DNA of 64,000 nucleotides from Dipetalonema caudispina. Its lineage: Eukaryota > Nematoda > Chromadorea > Rhabditida > Onchocercidae. Made by a program: the position numbers and the translations under genes. Position 1 is the stretch's first letter. Every line of letters begins with the position of its first letter. The DNA lies in NCBI GenBank assembly GCA_013365325.1, contig JABVXV010000027.1, forward strand, positions 62,001 through 126,000. Reading direction: 5' to 3'. Under the pieces are notes generated by a model. It was given only the letters and a program-made list of their open reading frames with translations. It did not search any database and was not told where the DNA came from. Positions 36,901 through 50,173 of the stretch are shown here, in pieces.

Positions 36901-37595
36901 TTATTCGGTCGATTATTCCTCCCATATATTGGCACATTTTTATCATTTCAAACGTCATTCAAAAGATCCAATCGGTAACTGATTTCTTCAAGCTTTAAAG
37001 TTTTTTTTGATGTTGATACCACTAATTTATCACTTTGAATTACAAATACATCACTAAATCATGCGATGTGTTTTTTTAATTAAATTTCAGAAGGTACGTT
37101 AAGTATTGTTTGCTGGCCAATTGTTCAAGCATCACTTTCTACGATAATTGGTGTGATGTGTATATCGCCTGTTAAAGTCTGTTCATTTTTGCATTTCCGA
37201 ATAGCATGAAATTTTCTAAAGATGTAATATAATCAAAATGAGTAGGTAGTATGGGAAAATGGCCCACAGATCTTATGGTATTCATTAAATTAAGAGAATT
37301 GAAATTTAGCAATAACTTTTTAGGGTTATATCGTTAAAACGTTCACTCATGGTGTACTATTCGTTTGCTGCATTGGATTGTATCATAGTATTGTGGTACT
37401 ACCTGCTTTTCTCTCCATTAATATTTACAAGTATCAAAATTTCATTTCATTTCAACTAAGCGAAATATTTGCAATATTTCTTTTACGACAATTTATCTTT
37501 TGCTGAAATGCGATAATTTTGTAAATGTTTTTATTTTCAGGCCGAAACTGTTTATTTTCCGGCAACGTCAATATGTTGTTGAAAGTAAATGCTAA
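32230..37595 (+). CDS. patched-related protein with sterol-sensing domain (PTR family)
   Basis: Polytopic RND-type membrane protein of the nematode PTR/PTCHD family, associated with cuticle, moulting and lipid trafficking; this member's cargo is unknown. Exons: 32230-32441, 32582-32741, 32820-32990, 33141-33385, 33463-33575, 34068-34157, 34318-34416, 34652-34842, 35056-35236, 35303-35611, 35748-35834, 36105-36209, 36313-36461, 36735-36974, 37091-37170, 37324-37430, 37541-37595. Total about 864 aa; one boundary may be off by a base. Family signs: an N-terminal helix (SRFAVLPVCSF), the GGV box before a charged luminal loop (YGGVHTGKYSDNII), sterol-sensing-domain helices ending in SIGIDDMFLMLSIWEQT, SLSPFPIIRTFCIY, the second luminal domain (LEIVLPDKLDYFDRHLQ), and the second helix bundle with SIGYSVDYSSHILAHFYHF. 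It ends in a short cytosolic tail. It is convergent with teneurin. Confidence 0.87.
33956..33985. repeat. poly-T run (30)
   Basis: Thirty consecutive T lie in an intron of the patched-related gene. A length this great is likely to vary and to be misread by sequencing. Confidence 0.95.
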
Positions 37596-38302
37596 TTCAT
37601 CTCACAATAAACAATAAAATTGTCAAGCAATAATAAATTCCTCTGCAAACAAATATGAAGGCAGCTCAATCAATGGAGTAGTTAAAACAATAAAACAATA
37701 CACAGAATCTCACATGTTTACAAATTATGATTATAACAAGAATAATTGATGGAGAGAGAGAAAGGGAGAGAGAGAGGGAGAGAGAGGTTCTCTTTCAAAA
37801 GTCTAATTAAGAATAGACTTTTAGCGTAAAAATTGAAACCAAAGATAAAACGCAATACACAGTAGTTACAAACAGAAATGAGCAAAAAAATCATGAGAAT
37901 AATAAACAAACTTGAAAGCCTAAATGTTTCTAGAAAAATTAGAAAAAAATTGCAGTCCTACGGATTTCAAGAGTTGTGATCATTTATGAAATTCATATAA
38001 AAGCCTTTTCATTATTTTAGCATACCGAAATGGCCTGTAAAGATAGGATAAAATCGTACAGATGGAAATTTCTCCCAAAATGATGGAAAATGAAACAAAA
38101 CTATGAGCAACATAATGTTATCAAATGAAGTGAGAAAAGTTGGGTTTTCCTTTCCTTAATTTTTCTGTATTTTTTATTCAAATTTGGCAAAAACTCTACT
38201 AAATTTAGTTAATTTTGCCAAGAAAAGGCTTGTTCAAAGCATCAAATAAAGAGAAAAACTCTGAGGGAAATCCTCAAAAAACCGGTGACAAAAAGATCAA
38301 AT
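37596..38302. other. convergent 3' spacer with (GA)n tract
   Basis: 707 bp lies between the stop codons of the patched-related and teneurin genes. It holds a purine tract (37751-37787, GA-rich) and AATAAA-type signals (for example near 37605 and 37612). No exon is supported. Confidence 0.55.
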
Positions 38303-41300
38303 TCAGGCAGCTACCCTTTGAAATGTCCACAAATAAGTATTCGCAAGAACAGGTATCGATTGACCTGGACGAAACTTAAGCTCATAACCATTTACGAACC
38401 CTTCTGAGCTCAGCTGCGACAACTCAGATTTAGTCCAGGAATGTCGGGTATTAGCACCACAACGAGCACGTTCAACTTCATCTTCCCAAATTATTTTACT
38501 AATTTCGAGAGTTTGATGATGGATTAGTTCAGATCTGACAGTTTCCTAAAATAACGAAGAGTTATAAATCGAAATTTCCTCCAACTCTATTGAAATTTCA
38601 AACGACATATGGGAAATTCGCATATTTTAGAAAATTCAGGTGGTATTTGAAAAAATGGAATTAGGTTTGCTTCTATGATATTGATAACAAAACTTAATTT
38701 ATATGAGTTGTGAAGATTTCTAGTTGTGCAAATGAAGTGGGAATTTTCAAACATACCAAACTACTGGCATAATGAAATATTAGCTGAGTATTTCCAGCTT
38801 GGAGCGTTAACTGTTGGTTGAAATCCGAAACATTGAATAGTCTTGACAGTCCTTCCATTTGAATTTCATTGGAAGTCACATTTGTGACGAAATAAATCTA
38901 AAACTGATAAATATTTTGATGTATGAAAACTATGCACTGTTAGGACAATTTGTTATTTAAACCTGAGAGAAAGAATCAAAAACAATATTTTAAAAGATTA
39001 CCTGTACATGCTCTCCTGATAAATGTATATCTGTAATATTCAGGAAGAAGCTCACATTTAACAATATCCTCAAGGCATTTAATTTTTTGTCATCCTCCAA
39101 AGAATGTCCAATCACTTCAAACTGAAATTTGAAATTAAATTAAACACTATACGAAATTAATTCAATATCATAGAATATCTTTTCTTCGAATGATTCTAAA
39201 CACACTCATTCAGGTGAAAAAGCATAAATCTCAGCATATTGGTATCTCAAATTACACCAAATGCTTTGCACATATATAAATTCTAATTCCTTAACGATAG
39301 CAAAAGCCAACTTAAAACCTTTACCAAGATATAGGTATACCTTATCATGGCATAAATATCAAAATATAAGTACTCGTGTCTCCTCTCATAATTCCTACAA
39401 TAATGCACCATAATGGTACAGTTATTATGCTAGATTAACAGCAGTGATACTTAAATGGGACATATGTTTAGAGATTTCAAAGAGGAACACATGACAATAC
39501 CAAATGATTGGCTGAAGCCAAGTGATCCGAATTACTGCAGGTGCAGTAAATGACATCATTAACTAGTGTACATCTTCTCAATACAGGAATTGCTTTAGTG
39601 ATGATTCGGCCAAGTGTTACATAATAGGCAAACGCACATACCTTATCTGATGGACGTTTTATAAAAGTTAATCCACGAAAACCAAGTGAATCAATGGCGC
39701 TATATGACAGTTCATCGAAGAGGACAAAAAATGGGAGATGAGAAATTGGTAGGAGTGGAGGTGGTGTGGCAGTAAGGAACTGCTTAAAATGCTTCACTTT
39801 ATGAATTAATGAGCAAAATGATGAAGAGAGGACATGGGTGGTGCTAACTGTGCAAAGGCTATCAGGTAGTTGCAGTAGCTTCTGAAGACCGTCATTTTTG
39901 GTAGGATTCAGATTAGAAGGAAGTGCTTGTGAAAGTGAGAATCCACTCATTTCCATCCATTTTTCCAGATCTGAAAATTTTCAATTAATCGAAAGCGATT
40001 CAATCTCAAAAATCCTGGTATCCATCGATATTTAAACTTAAGATCGATCAAATATGATTTACTATTTCTTTTACATGAGCAAGCACTCACAAGATTCCTA
40101 GGCTAATTAACTAAAATAAAAGTCATTTCTGGAAATTCGGATGATTTAAACCATTAAATACAATTTATTGTAGTATTTCCATTATTAATCCAATTTCTAT
40201 TTTCAAATCACCTTTCATTTCTACTCCATCCTTTAAAATTTAACCAATATTTTGCAAGAAATGTACTAAAAAAAAAGAGAATAAGGAAAAGATTGAAGGA
40301 CAATATGTTGTGATAATGTTTGGTATATCTAATTTGGTAGAATAAAATAAATAATTGAATCAGATGACTGTCTGAAATCCTCATTTCTTTGTCCCAGTCC
40401 TTAGCTGTAAAATTTGGCCACTGAAAATCCATGGACAAAATCATTTCCTCTTTAACTATTAGTTATGCGCCCACGAATTACTCATAGCTTTTAAATTGTC
40501 TACTTTCAATTTTATGTCTTTTTTTTCAAATCAAATTCCTTTCCTTTCAGTTCCTTTTGTTCTTCATACTATAAGAGTTATTAAGATTTTTTGAAAATAT
40601 TAGGAAACTGAAGAAGAGAAGAATGGAAAGGAACAGAGTGCAAATTACATTTTTCATTGTAAAGGAAAACAAAACATTATGCTTAGCAATACTGTCATAA
40701 AACAATATTGAGATGTAAGTGATTAATTGTAAATAATTTGATGCAAATCCTTAAATATTTGAATACTTGAATAATAAAATCAAATATTTGAATATTTAGA
40801 CACTTAAATACTTGAATAATTAAATACTCAAAAATCTAAATAGTTAAATGCCTGAATACTTGAGTACTTGAATATTTGAATAATTAAATACTTGAATAAT
40901 TAGATACCTAAATAACAAGTGATTGAATAATTGAATACTTGAATAACTAAATACTTCATTACATCAAAAATGGATCGCTTATTAAAGAAGATAGGAAATC
41001 AGAAACGAAATTCCGATAGCTATGAGAAAATACAGATGATCGCTACCAAGTGGGAAATGTCGCAGCGAATTCGATTCTGTTGGTATTGCACGAAAAGGAT
41101 CACTTTCATATTCCGGAGCAAAAACATCCATTTGTGAAGTAACGTACGAAATTGAAATGGACATGAAACGTCCCACAAATGTATCATATGGCCGTGCTTC
41201 CGATCCCAGAATTACAATACCAGTGATTGGATCATCGAATTGATGTCGATAGCCAAGTGGAAAATAGAAACTATCATTACTATCCACAATGGTTGCACCA

Positions 41301-44300
41301 AGTGGATTACGAACTATTTCTTTTACCATAGTACTATCAGATGCAAATATGAAACGAATTGAACCATCAATATCCACAAATAAGGCATAATATTTATCAC
41401 CGCTGTAGAACGCAAATGGGACATCTCGGTCGTCGTATAAAATAGTTGATGGTGTTTCGTTTGTCCTGTAACTATTAGCTGGTTTTGTTCTGCTATTGGG
41501 ATGAAATTAATTGATTTGTAGTAATTAAAGTCTTTCGTATGTTATGCGTCAAATGACCACAGTATCTAGCAGTACTTTATGTGGTTTTCTTGTTGACTTA
41601 ATAAACACAATATGATTATGGACTAAATAATAAATGATGCTAAATGAGAGTTTCCACTATCAGAAATAATTTTCGGTTCGTAACCAATCCAAAAACATCA
41701 AAACTTACGAGACGAAATGTGTTAAGAGATATGGCCGATCAGGTATTGCATAAAAGAAACGTTGGAATTGCTCATCACCCACTCTTCTCCAAATTATACG
41801 TGATCGATCGTCATAACCGTATTCAATATCCATCAAGCCCGGCTGATAGACGCGATGTACTCGACCATAGACATCGTACTCAAAATACATATTACCACGA
41901 CTTCTTGTCCAACCATTCGCATCCACGTTGTAGTCTACCTTTAATGATAATTACTTAAGTTTCTTAAGATTGATTCGACAGAATTTGCAAAATTTCAACT
42001 TCAGTTGATCTGAATATTCTCACATACGTAACAAACCTGGTCTACGTTTTTCAGTTTTCCATATGAAAATGATATTTTTGCATCGTTGATAGCCTTTAAT
42101 CGTCCATCTAAATCGTAATGAAGTGTCCATCGACGATCATCTGCTTCACCAATTGTATACTGCACTAACTAAAGCACAGATACAATCAAATCTTACTTGT
42201 CGAAAACGAAAAAAAAAAAGCTATAAAACCCAAAATTTTTGAAAATCTTAGAAAATTGAAAATTCACCTGAAATTATGTAAACATTACCTGTCCATCCAT
42301 GTTAAATGTTCGTTTTTCGGTTGGCCTCTTTTCCCCAATAACAGTCCAATCAACAGCTTCAACCCAACCAAGCGCATGACGTGTTATACCCATCTCCACA
42401 ACTTTTAACTCATTAATCATTAACTTCCGCATGATTTCCTCATTCGCACTATTGTAGAAAATTTCCATCACAAGCTAGAAGTGCTTATTTGATCAACAAA
42501 GTTCCTTTAATTCTTTAATATTTTCTATCCTAACAGTTTCTCTTCGCACAAACATAAGTGAATTTTTATTGAATAAACATAGTAATTTTGAAAGTAAAAA
42601 TGGAAATTTGAACAAAATTACCGTTTCACCCATTATTCGACGTGTGTAAAAGTCATATAAGAAGACGAAATTATTCAGTTTTGTTAAGCGTCCTTGTCGA
42701 GAATCATACTGATACTTCTGTGGTTGCAAACGTACAGCATTATAAATGATTGTCATTGCTATTAATCGGAAAAAATCATCATACTCGTATACAAACTCCA
42801 CTAAACTTTCAGCAAAACGACTGCAAGAAAATTTATTGAAGCATCATACAAATTATAAAAAGTGATCATGTGTTAAAAATACTACTATAAGTATCATCCC
42901 AAATGACGGGTATAGATACCATCCCAAATGATGAAGAAATAGTAAAAAGTATTTACAGAAGTATTTGTTTAGTAAAAATTATTCCTGCAATTTTGGGAAA
43001 ATGAGTAATAATTACCGATTTGCATGGATGACAGCCATATGCGCTTCACGAACAATAGAATGTATCAAACCTTGCCACTGATACGTCCTCTTCAAGAAAC
43101 TGTTACTAATTTCTTTCACCTTAAATAAATGTCATATCAAAATTCAAATATTTTAAAAGAACAAATTCTTGGAAAAAAAAAAACCTGCAATATTTATTTA
43201 TGACATGAGTTGAAAATTTAATAAAGGAAATAACACTACACTGGGACAAAATATCAAAATATCAAATGATAAGCTACTTTTGCTAATACTAGACATATCA
43301 AACTAAAATTACCATTTATTGCTCTTCTCCTCGTATCATCAATTTCCCTACTATTCAGATGGCCTTATCTAATAAAACCTTCTCGAACAGAACTATATCT
43401 GGTACCTTTCCCAAATGTGCAATAATTCTCAACAAAGATGTAAGAGTTATTCTACAGTGTAAGAATGATTTCTTGCAAAATATTGTAATTGTACGTTTTT
43501 TTTTCTGATTTTGCAAAAAAATATTGTTGTCGAAAATCGGACTTAACCATAAATTATATTAAATCAAAATCTGAAAACGAACTTGAGAGTCATCATTCTG
43601 TCCTTGATATTTGAAGATGATATTTTCGGCATCTGAAGTTATTTGCACTACTCTTCCATACGTATCGCGTTTTACGGTCAAGGAATGCAGCCGATCGGGT
43701 GTTCGATAATCCAACAACTGTCCATCGTCGTCCAAGCACGCAACATAAGATGCATTGGGAAATGAAACAGTACGCTTCCGACAAACTCGATCAAAAATGG
43801 CGTATTGCATGAAGTGATGCACGATACCAGTTGGAGTTTTCAGGAAAGTGATGCCACCAGTGCGATCCGTACGCCAACGATATTTCTCTCCTGATGGCAT
43901 TTGTACAAGTGAAGGAATTAACTGATTCTCTTTCTGGTAAAAGAATTTCCTGAAAATTTTCATCATTTCATAATTATAAATTTTCAAAATTCCACTAACA
44001 ACTCAAAGTTTGGTAATGAAAAATCTGTCACACATTGAAGAGATCAGGAAAATTTACCGCTCAAGATAGGTGGCACCTCCGGCCACTGCTGACATCAAGA
44101 TGATTCGATTTAGCCGATCATATTCGAAAACAATGGTTGAAGCTCCCCAAGCTATTTGGCTTGGCCTTCCCGATGAATCATGCATAATTTTCATAGCATC
44201 TATATGAGGTTGTTCACGTGGAATAAATGGAATAAGAGAGGTAATTTGACCAATATCATTATACTGGACGGTCAGTACTTCCTCATCAAGGCTATTTCGT

Positions 44301-47300
44301 ATAGTATCTTGTTTATTATCACGATCGTATTCTATTGTAAATACATTACGTCCATTGATCTGAAATTTTGAAAAAAAATGCTGAATTTGTTGAACATATG
44401 CAGAACTTCACATGCAATAGCAAACAACGAGGGTGAACATTATAAACCTCGAGATCTAAAATCAAACTTGAGTAATTCCAAATCCTTTTCCATATCTATT
44501 CTCGTTGACATGGCCAGAATGAAAATTTATAAAATTTTCACGACATAACAATGGAAAGTAAGCAAAATTCAGTATTAAAGCATCAAAAATGAAACATATT
44601 AATACCGATTACTAAATTCAAATTCAAAATTCAATGAGCTTTCCTTCAAATCAAACATGCAATAAGAACACCAATTCTATTTTATAGAAAAGCATTATGA
44701 TTGCATCAGTAGATAAAAATCAATTTATTCGTTAAATAGAGAAGTTAATAAAATGAAGACACTCGATGTATGAGTAGAGCATGAAGCCGTCACTGCACAC
44801 CCTAACTCATACCCTCGGTCTCCTTCCGACCTGTTGAACACGACGCCATTTCTCTGGATCACGTCGACCGGATTCTTTGCGACGTATGTAGCCACGCCAT
44901 TCAAACCGTAAATTTAGCTCACGTCTTGGAGGATCTATTGCTTCCGGAAGAGTTATCTTCCGTTTCAAAATTGCTGTTTCATGAGGTTCTAAGAGAGGAT
45001 GTGTTACACCATCGAAATGAGTTCGAGCGCCAAAGGCAATAATCAACAAACCTTCATCGAGTATCGTCACCTGTCGATCCTGCGCACCTTAATTAGTTTC
45101 TCTTCGCTAGGACTGAGTGATCGACAGGATTTAGATCTCCTTTCAACTTATATAATTTCCTTACAAATTTCACATACATCCTTTTCCGCATTTCTATCAT
45201 TCTTCTATCGATAACAAGAAATTTCTTCCCGAAAATTGCCATTTCGTCATAGCCAATAAATTTCAATCTTCAGAACAAAATTTTTTTACCACATTTATCG
45301 ACATGCACCTAATCTTCTTGAAAGTCCTTCACATATTTCTGAATTTTTTAGCTCTTAATTCTTAACTATTTCTTTTCCTAAATTACAAAAACTTCTAAAC
45401 TTACCTTCCTCCGTGAATTTCGTGTCGGAAAATTCGTAGACCGTATATGGCTCACTATTTCTTGCCACTCTCGTTACTAAACTGTTATGCATAAGACCAC
45501 GTTTCGTTACTGAGTAATAAATTCCGGCTGGATTCAGTAATGCCTTTGCATGCCCAAATTCATCATATTCAAAGCACCAATTTCGATTAAGTGTTTCACG
45601 ACAACGCAGAAGATTTCCAGGAAAGTACGAGAATTTGGTACTTTCTGGAATAGAACGATCGATTAATTTACTAACAAATAAGTACGGTAAAAAAGCAATT
45701 GTAAAACCTGAAAAACTTTGAAATACCAACAAATAAATGAGAAAACAAAAAAAAAAAAAAAAAAAAACAACGCACCACCACTAGGAAATATAATCTTTGA
45801 TAATGATCCATCAAACTGATCGAAATTCAATACTGTCTGAAGTCCCGCTGCTGTCTCCAGCAGAACTTTTCCGTCATCTGTTCGATGGAGTTGCAAAGTA
45901 TGTCCACCAGTACCAGTTATTTGTGTCAAACGACCAAGACTGTAAGATCACGGAAAAAATCGTTTTCTAAATCTTGAAAAATACAAAATATTTTGAATAT
46001 CAAATGAATTATACCACAAATTTGTAAACTTCGCGGTTTACAAATTCTTGAAAAATGAACGAAATTTGAAAACCCAAAGGAAAAACTTACTGTGTGTCAA
46101 CGTCATACGTGAAAGTGAATATAGTATCGCCAGAAAGAAGATTGGTAGTTCTCACGTGGAGACCGACATTGTTAAATATATAAATTTCTTTAGTGTGAGG
46201 ACTGTGGATACGGTAATGCCGAGTTGTTTCATCATATATTGCACCGGGTTTTTGAAGTTTTTTAATTTTGAAATTACCCTATAAATATATAAACTTTGAC
46301 TAAATTCAAGTATATTGAAATAGCATAAAAATATCCAAATGGTTTGATTATTCAAGATTTGGATCAATGTCTACTTGTGGCATCAGATTTGACATATAAC
46401 AATGAAATGTTCTCGATTAGCTGCACTACTACTAAATGTGCAATCGTCGTGATACTACAGCATGAATGTAAAAATTTTGATTTTGTAAAAAAATTTCCTC
46501 CACCTTATCAGCTATATATACCATTCCATTTGGATCAACAGCCACGGCCGATGGAGAATGAAGAAAAGCAGAAGTGGCAACAGTTGGATGAAGATCTTCA
46601 CATGGACAATTTGTACGATCACAGTCACATTTGCTCAGCTTACCAGCTATTACTTTTGAACGATTATCTGGATAGATGGCTCGAATCTGAATTAAAAAAT
46701 AAACACTGTAGACTTAAATATTATTTAAATATTACTTAAATATTACAATCGTCATGTTATCAGTGCACCATCAGTTATGTCACTAAGTGGCTTTCAACTC
46801 GATTTCGTCTCCACTTATCATTTATATCAACCGATTATAATGGTATATAAAGTACCGATGAATTCATCATCTCTCTGTAATTTACTGGTTAAGAACGTTG
46901 AAAAATGTACCAACTGAAAACTTATTTCAATTAAGTTCATTATGATTAAAAATCAAACCTGATTCACTTTTTTGTTGTTTGTTTCTACAATATATAAAGT
47001 AGAATCTGATGCTACGGTAATGGATCGTGCTTCTGTCAATGGTCGTTGTGGTAGTAAATCGCCTGCTAGTGTTTTCATCTGCTCGCATTCAGTAATTGTT
47101 CCAGCTACCACTACGCCCATACGAGTATCCAGTGATATACGATATATCACATTTGTATCAAGTATGTATAATCTATCGTTCAGCATATCCACAGCAAGTG
47201 ATGTTGGCCAGATCTTAAACTCATTCATACTTATACTTTGAAAATGTAATTTTGAATCCTACGAAGAATTCCTTCATCAATTAGAAAAAAAAAGTAGGTG

Positions 47301-50127
47301 ATACAGATTAGTTATCTATATTTTTGAAGGAATAAGAATATGGTTGCAGCTTACAGTAGTGATGTCTGCTAAATCCGTATAATCAGCTATACATGAACGG
47401 GGTCCATTTCCACGTTCTTCAATCAACGTACTGATATGTCGCTCTCGATCCACAACTCTGCAAACCAACTCATCATTATTTTAGTAATTTAGATTTTTAA
47501 GTTCGATCATGAATATCATTTTTACAACTTGATGTATTGCAGGAACTTGTAGAAGGATATGAAATGTTGTTAAAAAGAAGAAGGACAACATGTAATATCA
47601 AATCTTACCTGATACGTCTACTATCAGCAATATACAAATTCCCATATTCGTCAAAAGCAATGCCTTTGGGAAATGTAAGCTGAGACATATCTGCGGCTGC
47701 ACCATCACCACAACGTGTACCGGAACTTGGACATACATTTCCATCACCAACTACTACGTTGTAATTTGTCGTTAAATCTGTTGTACTATCTACATCTTTA
47801 TTTATTTGCCATATTTGAGCACGTATCGGTAACGAAATAAACAGTGAATCAGTTAGCGGATCGATGGTTAAGTAGTAGGGATGGGCTGTATCCGATATGC
47901 TGTAATATTCAATAAACAATGGCTAAACAAATATTTCTTCAATCAAACATGAACAAAAATACGATTCAAATTATTCAGGATGACCTAACTAACGCATTTG
48001 AGAATACATATCAAGAATATTTAACACCAAATTCTCTCTTTTCTCCTTTCTATGACTCAATTTTGTCAAAATATCAAACTAATTGAAAATGTTGCAGATA
48101 AGAAAGGGTTACCTGAGTTCCAGCAAAGAAATAACCATTCCGTTAGGTGTCAAACGACGTATCAAATTATAATCACCAATGTACAATGAACCATCACTTC
48201 CCACACATAACGCATCAGGGCGGTAAAGACGAGCATCACTACAAATGCAAATTTTCAGCATATACTTTCATCACTAATTTAACAAAATGTTTAATATTAA
48301 TGATACATATGACTGAGATATTTAATTCATATTTTACAATGGACCATGAAACTTATAAAAGTAATACAACTATAAAAATAATTCTTTTTGTGAACTTTGA
48401 AAGAATAAAAAAAGTACCCTGCAGGTGCATCACAAAAAGGGCAGTTAACAGGACGCTGTTGGTCACTACCAATTACTGTTGTTAATAACGGAGCAGCTTC
48501 ATCCAAAAATACTTTTGTACCATCACCTTTCTCCAACACATCTATAAAGTTAGAGATTCAAAGGATTAGACGGAATTAATAATAAACTTTAGAGAGGGCA
48601 AAGCAGTGGACCGATCCACTGTCCAATAGATGTACGTAAAACGTAGAAATGATTAAAATACATACTGTGTACGATATCGTAATGGTGGTGGACACTCAAT
48701 GACCAACCACCCAACATGAAACGGTTAGCGCGATGTCCTTCTAGTCTCACAAGGCGATGAATCCAAGCAATGCTTTTACTGCAGTCTTCATATTCATATC
48801 CAACCGACACTATGAAGAAAGTCTTTTTATTTCAAGAAAGTAATATTTTAATGGATACGAAAATTTCTCGGAAATCTTTAAGTTTAAATTAAGATTTTGT
48901 AAGTTTACCTTTGGCATTAACCAATCCATTTACCGTCTGAGTGTAGACATTCGTCTGTTCCCACGAATAAGTGTATGTTAAATTTGGCATAGCCGAAAAA
49001 ACTGTACGAAAGTGATTGCCAGCAACATTGACGGATAAATGGACCAAACGAATTTCTTCCGGAATGTGATTTGGAAGTAACTCAATGAATAATGTACTGC
49101 GATATCCATCAGCAAATGAACTATCATATACGAGGTATACCTCATTCGTGGTAGGTATCTTCAAAAAGCAATTGATAGTTTGAAGCAATAATGGAAGGGC
49201 AAAGATCACAAAAAACGGGTCAATCTACAAATTGCTGAAATAATGACTTTGATCTTAAATATTTGCTTTCAAATTTAAGTCTAAATTCTATCTTTTAAAA
49301 AATTCCATTTATACTGTAATCACCGCAAATGGACAGAGTTTACAAGGAAAAGCTAAAGGTGAGATTATACTAATTAAAAGATTAACTTTTTTTTGAACGC
49401 AACGAATCAACAATGGAACTGTGGTAGTAAAATGTATGTGTACAAATCAAGAAATATAAATCTCACCTGAATGGAGTCAAAAGATTTTCCGGAGTCGGCT
49501 AGCAGCTGAATACTATGTGCTGAAGCGGTAAGTCTTCCGGAATATTGGCTTGTGCGCCATGATGCAAATATGACAGGAGCTAAACGATTGGTAGCGTAAT
49601 ACTGTCGACACTTTTCATTGATTTCCAATCGTTCACTTACAGCCACCGCCTACAATTTAGCCAGGAAATTTGTACCCATTATCATGATGTGATACGCATG
49701 AAATTTAAATGCATAAAATTCCTCCAATATCAAATTTTGGTGATAAGTGGTATTGCCGCATCTTATCAGTGATACTCATAACTACGGTAGGACGATGAAT
49801 TTACAATCAAAAATACTGTCAACTTTTTTCCTAAAAAATATTGCTGATAATCTGATTATGATTACTTTTCATTAGAAGTAAGTTCATCTTGAATATTTTA
49901 ACGTTCTTCTTTTTATTTACAATCTTTTGACCATATCAGACACAATAACTTCCCTTGTGGTATGATATTATTTCTGCGGTTATTTTATTAATAGGTGTCT
50001 TTCGCCACAAATATGAATTTTCATTTGCTATGTAATCATTTCTGCCATTTCCCTAATGACTTCTAATCAGACGAATGAGTGCTGCTTCCACCAAAAAGAT
50101 CCTTTTAATTATTCGTATGCATGTATG

Positions 50128-50173
<46 letters not shown>

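Noticed and set aside
40208..40270. Possible extra teneurin exon after a T10AG acceptor (FLAKYWLNFKGW)
   Set aside because: Its phase does not connect to either neighbouring exon, whereas skipping it joins ISD to LEKWMEM cleanly.
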